A stretch of 64,000 bases of DNA from Plastoroseomonas hellenica (GCF_018129085.1 NZ_JAAGBB010000028.1:1-64000), one strand, 5' to 3'. Shown: positions 9,106-20,042, counted from the stretch's first letter. A program made the numbers and translations. Notes: generated from the letters alone by a model not told the origin.

Positions 9106-9735
9106 TCATGCCGCAGCGCGCGGCAGGATGCCACCCCCAAGACCCGATTGCCGGATCGCGGTGGCGCTCAGCGCCATCTCGCGGGCCGGAATCAGGCACC
9201 AGGGGGCATGGCCCTTGGCGCCCCCGGCCAGCAGGGCGCGCGGATGCCGCCGGTGCCGCGCCAGCACCGCCGCCGCCTGCCCGTGCAGCGCCTTGCGGGT
9301 GAAGCCCGGGCGCGGCAGCACCGCGATCGGGGTGTCCTGCGCGATCTGCCGCCAGCGCCCCCAGCGCGGGAACTGCACCAGGTTGTCGGCGCCGAGGATC
9401 AGCACGAATTCCGCGCGCGGGAAGCGCCGGTGCAGCGCTTCCAGGGTGTCGGCGGTGTAGCGGGTGCCGAGCGGCCGCTCGATGTCGGTCGCGACCAGCC
9501 GCGCCCCGCACGCGATGGCGCGGGCGGAGGCCAGCCGGTCGGCCAGCGGCGCCATGCCGGTGCGCGGCTTCAACGGGTTCCCCGGCGAGACCATCAGCCA
9601 GACCTGGTCCAGCCCGAGCGCCGCCAGCGCCCGCCCCGCCACATGCGCGTGCCCGGCATGAGCCGGGTTGAAGCTGCCGCCAAGCAGGCCGATCCGCGCC
9701 CGCCGGCGGTCGCCCCAGGCCCCGGGTCTCCCCAT
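9106..9735 (-). CDS. nadD: Nicotinate-nucleotide adenylyltransferase
   Basis: 209 residues. The nucleotidyltransferase motif GGSFNPAHAGHAHVA (GxFxPxHxGH type, about residues 19-33) and the C-terminal LSATAIR (ISSTxIR type) are intact. It converts nicotinate mononucleotide to deamido-NAD in NAD synthesis. The ATG overlaps the stop of the upstream hydratase-like gene by one base (TGATG). Gene order proA - hydratase - nadD - rsfS - rlmH extends the common proA-nadD-rsfS-rlmH string. Confidence 0.94.
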   Translation of the reverse strand: MGRPGAWGDRRRARIGLLGGSFNPAHAGHAHVAGRALAALGLDQVWLMVSPGNPLKPRTGMAPLADRLASARAIACGARLVATDIERPLGTRYTADTLEALHRRFPRAEFVLILGADNLVQFPRWGRWRQIAQDTPIAVLPRPGFTRKALHGQAAAVLARHRRHPRALLAGGAKGHAPWCLIPAREMALSATAIRQSGLGGGILPRAAA

Positions 9736-10595
9736 CAGCGCAGCCGCACCGTGACCGCGGGCGCCGCGCCGTCCAGCAGCCCGTGATAGGCAAGCTGCCA
9801 TTCCTGCCCAGCCCGCGCCGGCTGCGGCGCCGAGAGGCTGCCGAGGGAGATATACTCCCCGGCGCGCAGCGGCCGCCCCTCCCGCGCCAGGTCGCGTGCC
9901 AGCCAGGCGACGGCATTCAAGGGATGCCCCAGGATCGCGCTGCCCGGCGCCCGCGACACCTCCCGCCCGCCTTCGCTCAGCGCCACCTGCATGGCGCCGA
10001 GCCGGGCGGCGAAGCCGGGGCTCGCCTCGACCGGGATCGGCTGGCCCACGACGCCGAGCCGGGCGCCGACATTGATCGCGAGCAGGTCGCCGATGCTCGG
10101 CCGGTGATCGGGCGCATAAACCAGGTCCGCCAGCTCGATGAAGGGGATCACCTGGTCGATGTGACGCAGGATCGCGACATGGTCGTCGCCCGCGCTCTCC
10201 ACCCCTTCGCGGCCGATGCGGACCACGAGGTCGGCTTCCACCACCGGCACGGCGCCGAAGCCGGCATCGATCTCGCTGCCGGACGGGGCGCGCAAGGTGC
10301 CGAAGAAGATCGCGCCGCGCAGCGGCCGGTCGATGCCGAAGCGCTGCTGGATGGCGGGGCTGGTGAGCCCGAGCTTCCAGCCGACCACATCGCCCATCGG
10401 CTGCGCGAAGGTCGCGACGAGCTGCTGCTGCACGCAGGCGCCGTCCTCCGGCGTCAGGTTGGCGAAGGGCGGCGGCGAGCGACGTTCCAGGATCGCCTGG
10501 GCGAAGCGGGCGATGGCGGCGAGATCCGGACAGGCGGCGTGCGCCGGCGCCGTCGCCAGCGCCGCCAGCATCGCCAAGATCACGATCCGCCGCAT
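9735..10595 (-). CDS. Exported fumarylacetoacetate hydrolase / 2-oxopent-4-enoate hydratase-like protein
   Basis: 286 residues from MRRIVILAMLAALATAPAHA, a clear signal peptide cleaved near AHA-AC. The mature part resembles MhpD-type hydratases: GWKLGLTSPAIQQRFGID, the metal-site-like PVVEADLVVRIG, and PGSAILGHPLNAVAWLA. The family is normally cytoplasmic and acts in meta-cleavage pathways, so export is odd. Inserted between proA and nadD and coupled to nadD by TGATG overlap. Substrate unknown. The MRR start is preferred to one 11 codons upstream because it gives a normal signal peptide. Confidence 0.75.
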   Translation of the reverse strand: MRRIVILAMLAALATAPAHAACPDLAAIARFAQAILERRSPPPFANLTPEDGACVQQQLVATFAQPMGDVVGWKLGLTSPAIQQRFGIDRPLRGAIFFGTLRAPSGSEIDAGFGAVPVVEADLVVRIGREGVESAGDDHVAILRHIDQVIPFIELADLVYAPDHRPSIGDLLAINVGARLGVVGQPIPVEASPGFAARLGAMQVALSEGGREVSRAPGSAILGHPLNAVAWLARDLAREGRPLRAGEYISLGSLSAPQPARAGQEWQLAYHGLLDGAAPAVTVRLR

Positions 10596-10678
10596 GGTCC
10601 TGGACCTTTTCCCAGAGCAGATCGCCACAGGGCGGAGGCCCGGAGGCGTGAATCTGCTCGCTCACAAACTGCCAGCTG

Positions 10679-11944
10679 TCAGGGCCTGATCTGGCCGGTG
10701 CCGATCACCTGGTAGCGATAGGTGCAGAGCTGCTCCAGCCCGACCGGGCCACGCGCATGCATGCGGCCGGTGGCGATGCCGATCTCCGCGCCGAAGCCGA
10801 ACTCGCCGCCATCGCAGAACTGCGTCGACGCGTTCCAGAGCCCGACCGCGGAGGAGAGGCCGTTCAGGAAGCGCGCCGCGGCCTCCGCATCCTCGGTCAC
10901 GATCGCCTCGGTATGCTCGGAGCCGTGGCGACGGGTATGGGCCAGCGCGGCATCGACGCCGTCGACGACGGCGATCGAGAGCACGGAATCCAGCCACTCC
11001 GTCGAGAAATCCTCGTCATTCGCGGCCGGCAGCTCGGGCCGGATCGCGCGTGCGCGGGCATCGGCACGGAAGCGGCAGCCGAGGGCAGTGAGGTCGTCGA
11101 CCAGCGCCGGCAGCAGCGTGGGCGCGATCGCGGCATCGATCAGCAGCGTCTCCGTCGCGCCGCAGACGCCGGTGCGGCGCATCTTGGCATTGGCCAGGAT
11201 TGCGCGCGCCATCGCGTGGTCGGCGGCGGCGTGGATGTAGGTGTGGCAAAGCCCTTCGGCGTGGGCCAGCACCGGCACGCGGGATTCATCCTGCACCCGA
11301 GTCACCAGCGATTTGCCGCCGCGCGGGATGATCAGGTCGATCAGCCCTGCCGCGCGCAGCATGGCGCCGACGAAGGCGCGGTCGGAAGTCGGCGCGATCT
11401 GCACCGCGGCCTCCGACAGGCCGGCCTCGCGGAGGCCGGCGACCATGGCGGCGTTGATGGCGGCCGAGCTGCGCGCGCTGTCGGAGCCGCCGCGCAGGAT
11501 CACCGCATTGCCGGATTTCAGGCAGAGCCCCGCGGCATCGGCGCCGACATTGGGGCGGCTTTCGAACACCATGCCGATGACGCCGATCGGCTGCGCGACG
11601 CGGCGGATCACGAGGCCGTTCGGCCGCGTCCATTCGGCGAGCGTGCGGCCGACCGGATCGGGCAGGGCCGCGATCTCCTCCAGCCCCTGGGCCATTGCCT
11701 CGACGCGGGCGGGCGTCAGGGTCAGCCGGTCCTGGAAGGCGGCGGAGAGGCCGGTCGCGGCGGCAAGGTCCTCGCCATTCGCGGCCAGGATATCGGGGGC
11801 AGAAGCGCGCAGCGCGGCGGCGGCGGCGAGGAGGGCGCGGTCCTTCAGGGGGCGCGGGGCGGCGGCGAGCTGGGCGGATGCCGCGCGCGCATCCCGCGCG
11901 GCAACATTCAAGCTGGCGGCGACATCCCCATCGACGATCGTCAC
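10679..11944 (-). CDS. proA: Gamma-glutamyl phosphate reductase
   Basis: 421 residues from a GTG at 11944, chosen because AGGAGA precedes it by seven bases; an ATG seven codons upstream lacks one. Aldehyde-dehydrogenase-like fold with PIGVIGMVFESRPNV, KSGNAVILRGGSDS, LIIPRGGKSLV and the catalytic cysteine in RRTGVCGATETLL. It reduces gamma-glutamyl phosphate to glutamate semialdehyde in proline synthesis. proB lies 80 bp upstream on the same strand, so the two steps are probably co-transcribed. Confidence 0.96.
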   Translation of the reverse strand: MTIVDGDVAASLNVAARDARAASAQLAAAPRPLKDRALLAAAAALRASAPDILAANGEDLAAATGLSAAFQDRLTLTPARVEAMAQGLEEIAALPDPVGRTLAEWTRPNGLVIRRVAQPIGVIGMVFESRPNVGADAAGLCLKSGNAVILRGGSDSARSSAAINAAMVAGLREAGLSEAAVQIAPTSDRAFVGAMLRAAGLIDLIIPRGGKSLVTRVQDESRVPVLAHAEGLCHTYIHAAADHAMARAILANAKMRRTGVCGATETLLIDAAIAPTLLPALVDDLTALGCRFRADARARAIRPELPAANDEDFSTEWLDSVLSIAVVDGVDAALAHTRRHGSEHTEAIVTEDAEAAARFLNGLSSAVGLWNASTQFCDGGEFGFGAEIGIATGRMHARGPVGLEQLCTYRYQVIGTGQIRP

Positions 11945-12024
11945 GGCACTTCTCCTGCGCCCCATATGGCCCTTCGAGGCGGCCTATCCACTACTCCGGC
12001 GGGACCCACGCCGGAAGGCCGGGC

Positions 12025-14534
<2,510 letters not shown>

Positions 14535-14852
14535 TCAGGCCGCGGTGATGGCGGCGATCTTCAGCACCGTCTGGTGCTGGCGATGGCCGTTCTTGCGCCG
14601 GCTGTTCTGGCGGCGGCGCTTCTTGAAGATGATCACCTTGTCGCCGCGGTCGTGCTCGACGACGGTCGCGGTGACGGTGGCACCCGGCACGGTCGGCGCG
14701 CCGATGGTCAGCCCGGCCTCGCCGCCGATGGCGAGGACGTCGTGGAAGGTGATGGTGCTGCCGGGCTCAGCCTCCAGACGTTCCACGATGAACGTGGCGT
14801 CGGGGGTGACGCGGTACTGCTTCCCGCCGGTGCGGATCACTGCGTAGGTCAT
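14535..14852 (-). CDS. rplU: 50S ribosomal protein L21 (bL21)
   Basis: 105 residues starting [19 protein letters not shown], with the basic C-terminal block [20 protein letters not shown] typical of bL21. It binds 23S rRNA. First gene of the rplU-rpmA unit, divergent from the tRNA-Ser gene; the promoter should lie in 14853-15077. Confidence 0.98.
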   Translation of the reverse strand: MTYAVIRTGGKQYRVTPDATFIVERLEAEPGSTITFHDVLAIGGEAGLTIGAPTVPGATVTATVVEHDRGDKVIIFKKRRRQNSRRKNGHRQHQTVLKIAAITAA

Positions 14853-15077
14853 GCGGCCCTTCGTCGGACTGTGCTGGGCTCCGGCTCGCGCCGGGTGGTC
14901 TTGGAATCGGGTTCCGGGGAGCATCGTGCGCACGGCGGCCATGAACGGCCGCCGGCGACGCCGAGGCGCCGCCGGGAGGAGGGGCGTATAGCGGCGTCCG
15001 GCCGCCTGCGTCAATATCCGGCCTGCGGGTGGTTGCACGGGCCGCGCGGCTTGCCTATACGGCGGCTCCCACGCTGC

Positions 15078-15164
15078 GGAGAGGTGGCAGAGTGGTCGAT
15101 CGCGTCGGTCTCGAAAACCGAAGTAGGTGCAAGCCTACCGTGGGTTCGAATCCCACCCTCTCCG
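15078..15164 (+). tRNA. tRNA-Ser (anticodon CGA)
   Basis: An 87-base class II tRNA. Acceptor stem GGAGAGG (15078-15084) pairs with CCTCTCC (15157-15163), with discriminator G at 15164. The anticodon stem-loop is TCGGT-CTCGAAA-ACCGA, giving anticodon CGA (reads UCG). A long variable arm (GTAGGTGCAAGCCTAC) and the T-loop GGTTCGAATCCC are present. CCA is not encoded. The 3' end is the attachment site of the adjacent integrated element, and the tRNA remains intact. Confidence 0.96.
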
Positions 15165-15165
15165 T
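15151..15165 (+). repeat. attL: left core direct repeat of the integrated element
   Basis: TCCCACCCTCTCCGT covers the T-arm/acceptor end of the tRNA plus one base, and recurs exactly at 25168-25182. A tRNA 3' end duplicated at both ends, with an integrase gene beginning 58 bp inside, is the standard arrangement for tRNA-targeted elements. Confidence 0.88.
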
Positions 15166-15223
15166 GCCCCACTTGGCAACCACCTGAGTGGACTAGAAAA
15201 GCAGGAAAATCAGAGCCTTTCAG

Positions 15224-16978
15224 ATGCCGCCGCCCCGTAGGACTGCTACACAACGGGGGCCGGAAGCAGTGGCTAAAGTGCCATGCCTTACGAAGGGCAA
15301 GGATCGGAACTGGGGGCTTCGACGGAGGGTCCCGGACGACCTCCGGCCGGTGATCGGCAAGCGCGAAATCTGGATCAGCTACGGACCTGTCAGCTACGCC
15401 AAGGCCAAGGCGATGCACCCTGCCGAGATGGCCAAAATCGAGCGCCTGTTTGCGACTGCCCGGAAGCGGATCGCGAGCGCAACTTTGCGACCGGTCGCAA
15501 CGCTGACCCCTGCCACCCTGGAAGATGCCCGCGCCTGCGTCCTGCGCTGGTTCCATGGCCAGGAGGCGGAGCGTCTTGCCCGCCCCACTCCAGATGATCC
15601 CATAGAACTAGACGACGCTCTCGGCCACCTGAACGGGGATGTCGCCGATCTAGCTGGCGAGGAAGGTCGGAGGATCGCGGAGCGCCTGTTGCCCGGCATC
15701 CTGGAGACCTACGGCTTCGCTGTGCCGCAGGGTGACGTGAGGCGGGTTTCCGTGGCCCTGGCACAGCGCGCGCTGGTCGAGGGCGCGGAGCGCCAGCGGG
15801 ACCGGCTCTCCGGACGTCCAGAGCGGGTGCACGACGCGGCCCTGCCCGTGACCATCGGCAATCCGCCCCCAGCGCCGCAGGCGCCCGGCCTGACCCTCGG
15901 GGCGCTGTTCCAAGCCTACATGGGCGCCCCTGAGCGCGCCGGCATGGCACCTAAGACCAAGCTGAAATACGACGGATTCATACGGGTCCTGATGCAAGTT
16001 CTAGGCGAGGACACCCCCGCCGCCAGGGTCACCCGGCAAGACAGCCGCAAGGCGCAGGCCGTTCTCCAGGCGCTTCCACCCAATGCAGGGAAGCGGTGGC
16101 CCAAGCTGAAGGCGCCAGAGGCAGCCGAGAAGGCGAAGCGCGAGGGCATTGCGCCGATGCATCCCAACAGCGTGATCAATCATCTGGAGTTTCTGTCCAG
16201 TGCCTTCGCATACGGGGTTCGCGAGCAACTGGTGCCCACCAATCCTGCCAGCGGCTTGAACGGTGTCACGACGAAGGGGGTGGCGGCATCTCCGGGTGTG
16301 GAGCGTCGTCGCCGTCCTTTCACCGAGGATGAATTGCGCCTGATCTTCTCCGCGCCGCTCTACGCGGGCTGCCAGGACGACGGGAATGGCTACGCCAACC
16401 CGGGGCCGAACCATCCTCGACGGGGCCGCTTTTGGGCGCCGTTGCTGGCGCTATTTGGTGGGCTCCGCCTAGGCGAGGCGTGTCAGCTTGCCGTTGCCGA
16501 CGTAGTGACCGATGGGGTTCCGCGCCTGCTGATCCAGGCCGACGCCGAAGGCTCCCGGCTGAAGACGGTTACGTCGCAGCGTGTCGTGCCGGTCCACAGT
16601 TCCCTGGTAGACCTCGGCTTCCTTGCGCACGTCGAGAAGATGCGCGCGGCGGGAGAGCAGAAGCTGTTCCCTGAACTGCCAGTCTCCGCGTCGGGCAACT
16701 ACGCGGATGTCTTCAGCAAGTGGTTCGGGCGTTTCCTGACGAAGGCCAGCGTGACGTCGCCCAGGGCCGTGTTCCACTCGTTCCGACACGGATGGCGCGA
16801 CCGGCTGCGGGAGGCGGGGGTGCCGCGTGAAGTTGTCGATGCCCTCGGTGGCTGGGCTACACCTGGACAGAGCGCGGACTATGGCTCCGGCTTCAGCGTC
16901 GCGACACTCGCTCGGCACCTCAACAAGATCAGCTATCCCGGGCTGGACCTGGATCACCTTCGCCCGCAAGCTGACTAG
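15224..16978 (+). CDS. int: Tyrosine-type site-specific integrase
   Basis: 584 residues. The N-terminal ~90 residues (CLTKGKDRNWGLRRRVPDDL, then ISYGPVSYAKAK) resemble the DUF6538-type arm-binding domain. A core-binding domain follows (about 222-345). The catalytic domain (about 363-575) has Arg415 (FGGLRLGEA), Lys447, His518/Arg521 (HSFRHGWRDRL), Trp544 and the nucleophile Tyr553 (SADYGSGF). It should integrate and excise the element at the tRNA-Ser site. Its stop shares the palindrome CTAG (16975-16978) with the stop of the convergent reverse transcriptase gene. Confidence 0.93.
   Translation: MPPPRRTATQRGPEAVAKVPCLTKGKDRNWGLRRRVPDDLRPVIGKREIWISYGPVSYAKAKAMHPAEMAKIERLFATARKRIASATLRPVATLTPATLEDARACVLRWFHGQEAERLARPTPDDPIELDDALGHLNGDVADLAGEEGRRIAERLLPGILETYGFAVPQGDVRRVSVALAQRALVEGAERQRDRLSGRPERVHDAALPVTIGNPPPAPQAPGLTLGALFQAYMGAPERAGMAPKTKLKYDGFIRVLMQVLGEDTPAARVTRQDSRKAQAVLQALPPNAGKRWPKLKAPEAAEKAKREGIAPMHPNSVINHLEFLSSAFAYGVREQLVPTNPASGLNGVTTKGVAASPGVERRRRPFTEDELRLIFSAPLYAGCQDDGNGYANPGPNHPRRGRFWAPLLALFGGLRLGEACQLAVADVVTDGVPRLLIQADAEGSRLKTVTSQRVVPVHSSLVDLGFLAHVEKMRAAGEQKLFPELPVSASGNYADVFSKWFGRFLTKASVTSPRAVFHSFRHGWRDRLREAGVPREVVDALGGWATPGQSADYGSGFSVATLARHLNKISYPGLDLDHLRPQAD
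15241..15253 (+). repeat. Candidate integrase arm-type site, left copy
   Basis: GACTGCTACACAA occurs here and, exactly and in the same orientation, at 25081-25093. In the excised circle the two copies would flank the joined attachment core at about 75 bp on either side, as expected for arm-type integrase sites. This copy lies within the first codons of int. Confidence 0.4.
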
Positions 16979-18273
16979 CTGCGGCTGCCGGCATGTTGCT
17001 CCGTGCCTGCCGCTCTGGTCGCACACGCCATGATGTCCCGAAGTCGGTCGACCGCTGCCCGGCCGAGCAGCATCGCTCCACGGAACAGCGCGCCTCGGAT
17101 GTTCTCGACCACACGCGACCACATGGAGAACGCGGCGGCCCAACCCCGGCAGAATGATCGGAGACGCCGAAGGGCGCGCGGCTTTCCTCGAACCACATCG
17201 CGCATGCGCTTCATGATCGTCTTGGCGCAGTCCTCCATGGCTGCGCGGGACGGTTCCACATGAGCCTTGCCCCGGTAGCTGTGTATGCGATGCCCAAGAT
17301 AGTCGAAGCCCCAATCCACCCGGCGCACCTTCCCCCGCTTCAACGCAAACCGGCCGGCCGAGCCCCGCAAAGCGGCAGAGCCCAGGGTATCCGCTAGCCG
17401 CTCCAGTTCTCGCCGCGTCGGCGCCATCAGCAGGACGTTGTCGGCATACACGACCACCTGGTCGGTGATCTGTAGCGCGGACAAGATGTCGCTGATGGCG
17501 ATTTCCGCGATGAGACTGGAGCAGGCCGCGCCCTGTGGCACACCCGACCGAGCTTGTGAGCGTAAGGTCAATGGTCCTGGTAGAGAGAGATAACGATCAC
17601 TCCATAGCCAATCCGAACTCGTAGGCGTCCGGACGTAGTTATCATCAGGGAACGCAGTCGCCCTGGTGACCTGTTCCGGCACACCCAGACCGCGCAGGCG
17701 GTTGACCGCCCATTCCCGGTCTATGGTGCCGAAGCAGTTGGTGAAATCAACCTCCACCGCCCAACGGGCATTGTGGTGGTTGATTTGATCTTTCGCCGCC
17801 GCGATGGCCGCAGGCACGCCACCCTGTAGGGCGAACTGGCGCGGGTCCAGTTGGACTCTCGGCTGGATCATCCATCCAAGGATGATCTGGCGGGCATGGT
17901 TCTGGACGCCGTAGACGTGGATCGGGCGCCACCCGCCCTTGTCCTTCGGTTGCGCGTAGAGGCGCACCGGTTCGTCCGGCACCTGACGCATGTCCAAGCT
18001 GAACGCGGCCTCGACCACGTCGCGCGGCTTCATCTTCTCCGGCAGTCGGTGGCACTGCTTCTTGGCCGCTTCGTCCGTCGCCGCGATTTTCACGCCGAAC
18101 GAGAATCCGAGGATGCGCTGATAAGTGCGGGCGGCTCGTCGCTGCCCCGCCGAGACGGCGTCCTGGTATTTCCGCTGAAGCTCGTCCGCATCTTGCGCGC
18201 CCCACCGCTGCGCCCGGCGAGGCGCCATCAGGGCACGATCCCCGCCGGTCAGCGGAGGCTTCTCGGCCGGCAT
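16975..18273 (-). CDS. Reverse transcriptase family protein with YADN catalytic box
   Basis: About 432 residues from the ATG at 18273 (start uncertain: GTG 18291, ATG 18372 and ATG 18228 are also in frame; none has a good Shine-Dalgarno). RT motifs in order: RLYAQPKDKGGWRPIHVYG (motif 1), FALQGGVPAAIAAA (2), VEVDFTNCFGTIDREW (3, Asp176), SGVPQGAACSSLIAEI (4), VVYADNVLLMA (5, residues 276-279), WGFDYLGHRIHSYRG (6-7). A basic thumb-like C-terminus follows. The second Asp of the YxDD box is Asn. No HNH endonuclease domain and no intron RNA are seen, so it is not an obvious group II intron. Accessory or defence-type RT is a guess. Confidence 0.82.
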   Translation of the reverse strand: MPAEKPPLTGGDRALMAPRRAQRWGAQDADELQRKYQDAVSAGQRRAARTYQRILGFSFGVKIAATDEAAKKQCHRLPEKMKPRDVVEAAFSLDMRQVPDEPVRLYAQPKDKGGWRPIHVYGVQNHARQIILGWMIQPRVQLDPRQFALQGGVPAAIAAAKDQINHHNARWAVEVDFTNCFGTIDREWAVNRLRGLGVPEQVTRATAFPDDNYVRTPTSSDWLWSDRYLSLPGPLTLRSQARSGVPQGAACSSLIAEIAISDILSALQITDQVVVYADNVLLMAPTRRELERLADTLGSAALRGSAGRFALKRGKVRRVDWGFDYLGHRIHSYRGKAHVEPSRAAMEDCAKTIMKRMRDVVRGKPRALRRLRSFCRGWAAAFSMWSRVVENIRGALFRGAMLLGRAAVDRLRDIMACATRAAGTEQHAGSRS

Positions 18274-18410
18274 GTCGGCGGCGATTGTCACGGGAGGGCA
18301 GCCCCTGGGGTGATGCAGGCGCAAGCAGCCGATTTGCCGCCGGCAAGGATAATCCTGGAGGATATGTAGCATCATGGGTGGCAGATGGCTAGATCGACGA
18401 GACGGACTTC

Positions 18411-18426
18411 TTGCAACCTGTTGCAA
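18411..18426. promoter_or_regulatory. TTGCAA-cctg-TTGCAA operator-like element
   Basis: Two copies of the self-complementary hexamer TTGCAA separated by four bases, upstream of the reverse transcriptase gene in the divergent region shared with the regulator gene at 18549. A candidate binding site for that ribbon-helix-helix-like protein. Confidence 0.4.
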
Positions 18427-18488
18427 ACTCCCGCCCTGATCTCCTCTCACTGATTCTTTGTCAAATAATTCTAGGCCTTATATCGTCG

Positions 18489-18517
18489 TTGATACTGCAT
18501 AAAAATATTCTTATACT
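18489..18517 (+). promoter_or_regulatory. Sigma-70 type promoter for the cargo block
   Basis: TTGATA (18489-18494), a 17-bp spacer and TATACT (18512-18517), in a strikingly AT-rich stretch (about 18455-18525) within a GC-rich genome. Transcription would begin around 18524, just ahead of the AGGAG and ATG of the gene at 18549. Confidence 0.6.
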
Positions 18518-18548
18518 AATGGGGAACGCACACCAAAGGAGCCATCCC

Positions 18549-18791
18549 ATGGCCGAGCATGTCCAACTCGCAGTTATCGTCCCGGCTGCGGCCCGGGCGG
18601 AACTCGTTGCCCTCTCCCACCGCCGGAGCCTTGAGGAGGGCCGGACGATTTCGGTCGGGCATCTGGTCCGCGAGGCCCTTGCGGCACACACCGGGGTGCA
18701 GATCCCGCCGACGCCGCGTCGGGGCCGTCCTGCCCCGCAGGGCTACCGCCACCGCCACCGCCACCGTCCCGCTGCCGTGCTGGAGGGTTGA
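18549..18791 (+). CDS. Small ribbon-helix-helix-like DNA-binding protein
   Basis: 80 residues from MAEHVQLAVIVPAAARAEL, preceded by AGGAG at a good distance. The strand-helix-helix pattern (AVIVPAAARAELVALSHRR, then ISVGHLVREALAAHTG) resembles CopG/Arc-type repressors. A Pro/Arg-rich tail ends in alternating His-Arg (YRHRHRHRP), encoded by near-repeated CACCGC units. First gene of a four-gene plus-strand block, divergent from the reverse transcriptase. It may regulate both through the TTGCAA pair. No family was recognised with certainty. Confidence 0.6.
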   Translation: MAEHVQLAVIVPAAARAELVALSHRRSLEEGRTISVGHLVREALAAHTGVQIPPTPRRGRPAPQGYRHRHRHRPAAVLEG

Positions 18792-18794
18792 ACG

Positions 18795-19334
18795 ATGCCT
18801 CGCACCACGAACGGCGCGACCTCCTTCACCGCCGGCATTGTCGCCGCTGAGGCCGACGCGCGGCAGAAGAACGAGACCACCGACGCCCAGCGGCTCGCGT
18901 CGCTGAAGCCGCAGGTTCAGGGCTGGTCCGGGCGCCTCGCGCTTGGTGACCTCGAAGCCATGAACGTCATCGCCCGGCGGTATGAATCGGAGGCGCTGGT
19001 CCCGGTGCAGATGACGAGCGGCGAAATCGCGGCGTCTCTTAGGATCGCCAAGCAGGACGCTGATGGGCGCCTCTCCCGTCTGATCACGGCGGGCGCGGTC
19101 GAGGAGGTGCATCCGCTGGGAGCGCCGACGCGTCTTCGTCCGACTGCCCGGGCCGCCGCCCAGGCTGACCGGGTGGCAAAGGCTGCTGAGATGGGCCGCC
19201 GCATCGGGCAGGCCGTCACGCGCCTGCCGGCCGAGAGGCCTGCTGATGCACCGATCACCAAGAGTGATGAAGCGGGCGCTCTGCCGATCGAACTCGCGCG
19301 AGGCCTGTTTGGTCTTCGCGGTCGCATCGCCTGA
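18795..19334 (+). CDS. Hypothetical protein with possible winged-helix segment
   Basis: 179 residues starting three bases after the previous stop, so translationally linked. The middle (about residues 73-105; MTSGEIAASLRIAKQDADG, then SRLITAGAVEEV) looks like a winged helix-turn-helix of the MarR/DprA type. The flanks are Ala-rich helices. No signal peptide or membrane segment. Function unknown; a DNA-binding role in control or replication of the element is inference. Confidence 0.55.
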   Translation: MPRTTNGATSFTAGIVAAEADARQKNETTDAQRLASLKPQVQGWSGRLALGDLEAMNVIARRYESEALVPVQMTSGEIAASLRIAKQDADGRLSRLITAGAVEEVHPLGAPTRLRPTARAAAQADRVAKAAEMGRRIGQAVTRLPAERPADAPITKSDEAGALPIELARGLFGLRGRIA

Positions 19335-19458
19335 ACGAGATGCGCGAGCCGGGGTCACCGACCCGGCACGCGTGCGGCGTCCAGGAAAGGTTAGCCTCCT
19401 TCCCCGTGGACGCCGCCGCCCGTCCCACCCCCGGCATCATCACCAGAGGAAGGCCGTC

Positions 19459-19950
19459 ATGCTCTCCACCCCAGCACCCCAGATTGACCCTGTCGCCGTC
19501 AATCCATTCGGCGAAGACGCTCTCGCCATGGCCGTGCTGGTCGCGCGCCGGGCCGCAGGCGAGACCTACGAGACCATCGCCGACACCATCGGGATCACGC
19601 CGGAAGGCGCAGAGGCGATGGTCGCGGTCTTCGCGCGCATGTTGCGCGACGCGCTCGAAGCCGAAGGGCGATTTGATCGGGCCGAAGCCGAAGAACTCGC
19701 TGCGGGTTCCCCCGTGGCAGGCGGTGATCCGGAGTTCTTCATGGCCGTCATCGAGGCATGGCTGACTGGCAAGTCCTACACGGAACTCGATGCCGGTATG
19801 GGCTGGGAGCCCGGCACGTTCGCTGGGCGGATGGCCTACTTCGTCGTGACCATTGAACGCGATCTTCGCGCCCACGGCTGCCCAGTCAACCCGGAAGCGG
19901 CGCTGTCGCGCGCATACGCCGCCGAGCAGCAGCGTCAGCGCCCGAACTAA
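19459..19950 (+). CDS. Hypothetical protein with two helix-turn-helix-like repeats
   Basis: 163 residues; the ATG at 19459 follows AGAGGAAGG. Two similar ~40-residue units occur: GETYETIADTIGITPEG (about residues 34-50) and GKSYTELDAGMGWEPG (about 110-125), each followed by a helix ending in an acidic/basic pair (MLRDAL, IERDL). This looks like an internally duplicated sigma-region-4-like or homeodomain-like helix-turn-helix. No family recognised. It sits in the cargo block between two other putative DNA-binding proteins. Confidence 0.55.
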   Translation: MLSTPAPQIDPVAVNPFGEDALAMAVLVARRAAGETYETIADTIGITPEGAEAMVAVFARMLRDALEAEGRFDRAEAEELAAGSPVAGGDPEFFMAVIEAWLTGKSYTELDAGMGWEPGTFAGRMAYFVVTIERDLRAHGCPVNPEAALSRAYAAEQQRQRPN

Positions 19951-20042
19951 GTTCCCCGCCACTCGATCACCTGCCGGCGCCCTGCATGGGCTCGCGCGGT
20001 GGTCGAGTGGCACCGTTTGTCACCTCCCAGGAACACATCTCC

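Noticed and set aside
15224-15268. Later start for the integrase
   Set aside because: A start nearer AKVPCL would also give the conserved domain, but no better ribosome site was seen; the first Met was kept and the uncertainty noted.
16975-18450. Reverse transcriptase as part of a diversity-generating retroelement or retron
   Set aside because: No accessory Avd-like gene, no template/variable repeat pair and no adjacent msr/msd-like inverted repeats could be seen.
16900-18550. Group II intron carrying the RT
   Set aside because: No domain V-like hairpin or intron boundaries were visible, and no HNH or DNA-binding domain follows the thumb region.
18760-18785. Short CACCGC repeats as a CRISPR or microsatellite
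   Set aside because: Only a few units, inside the coding region of the small regulator (His-Arg tail); no spacers.
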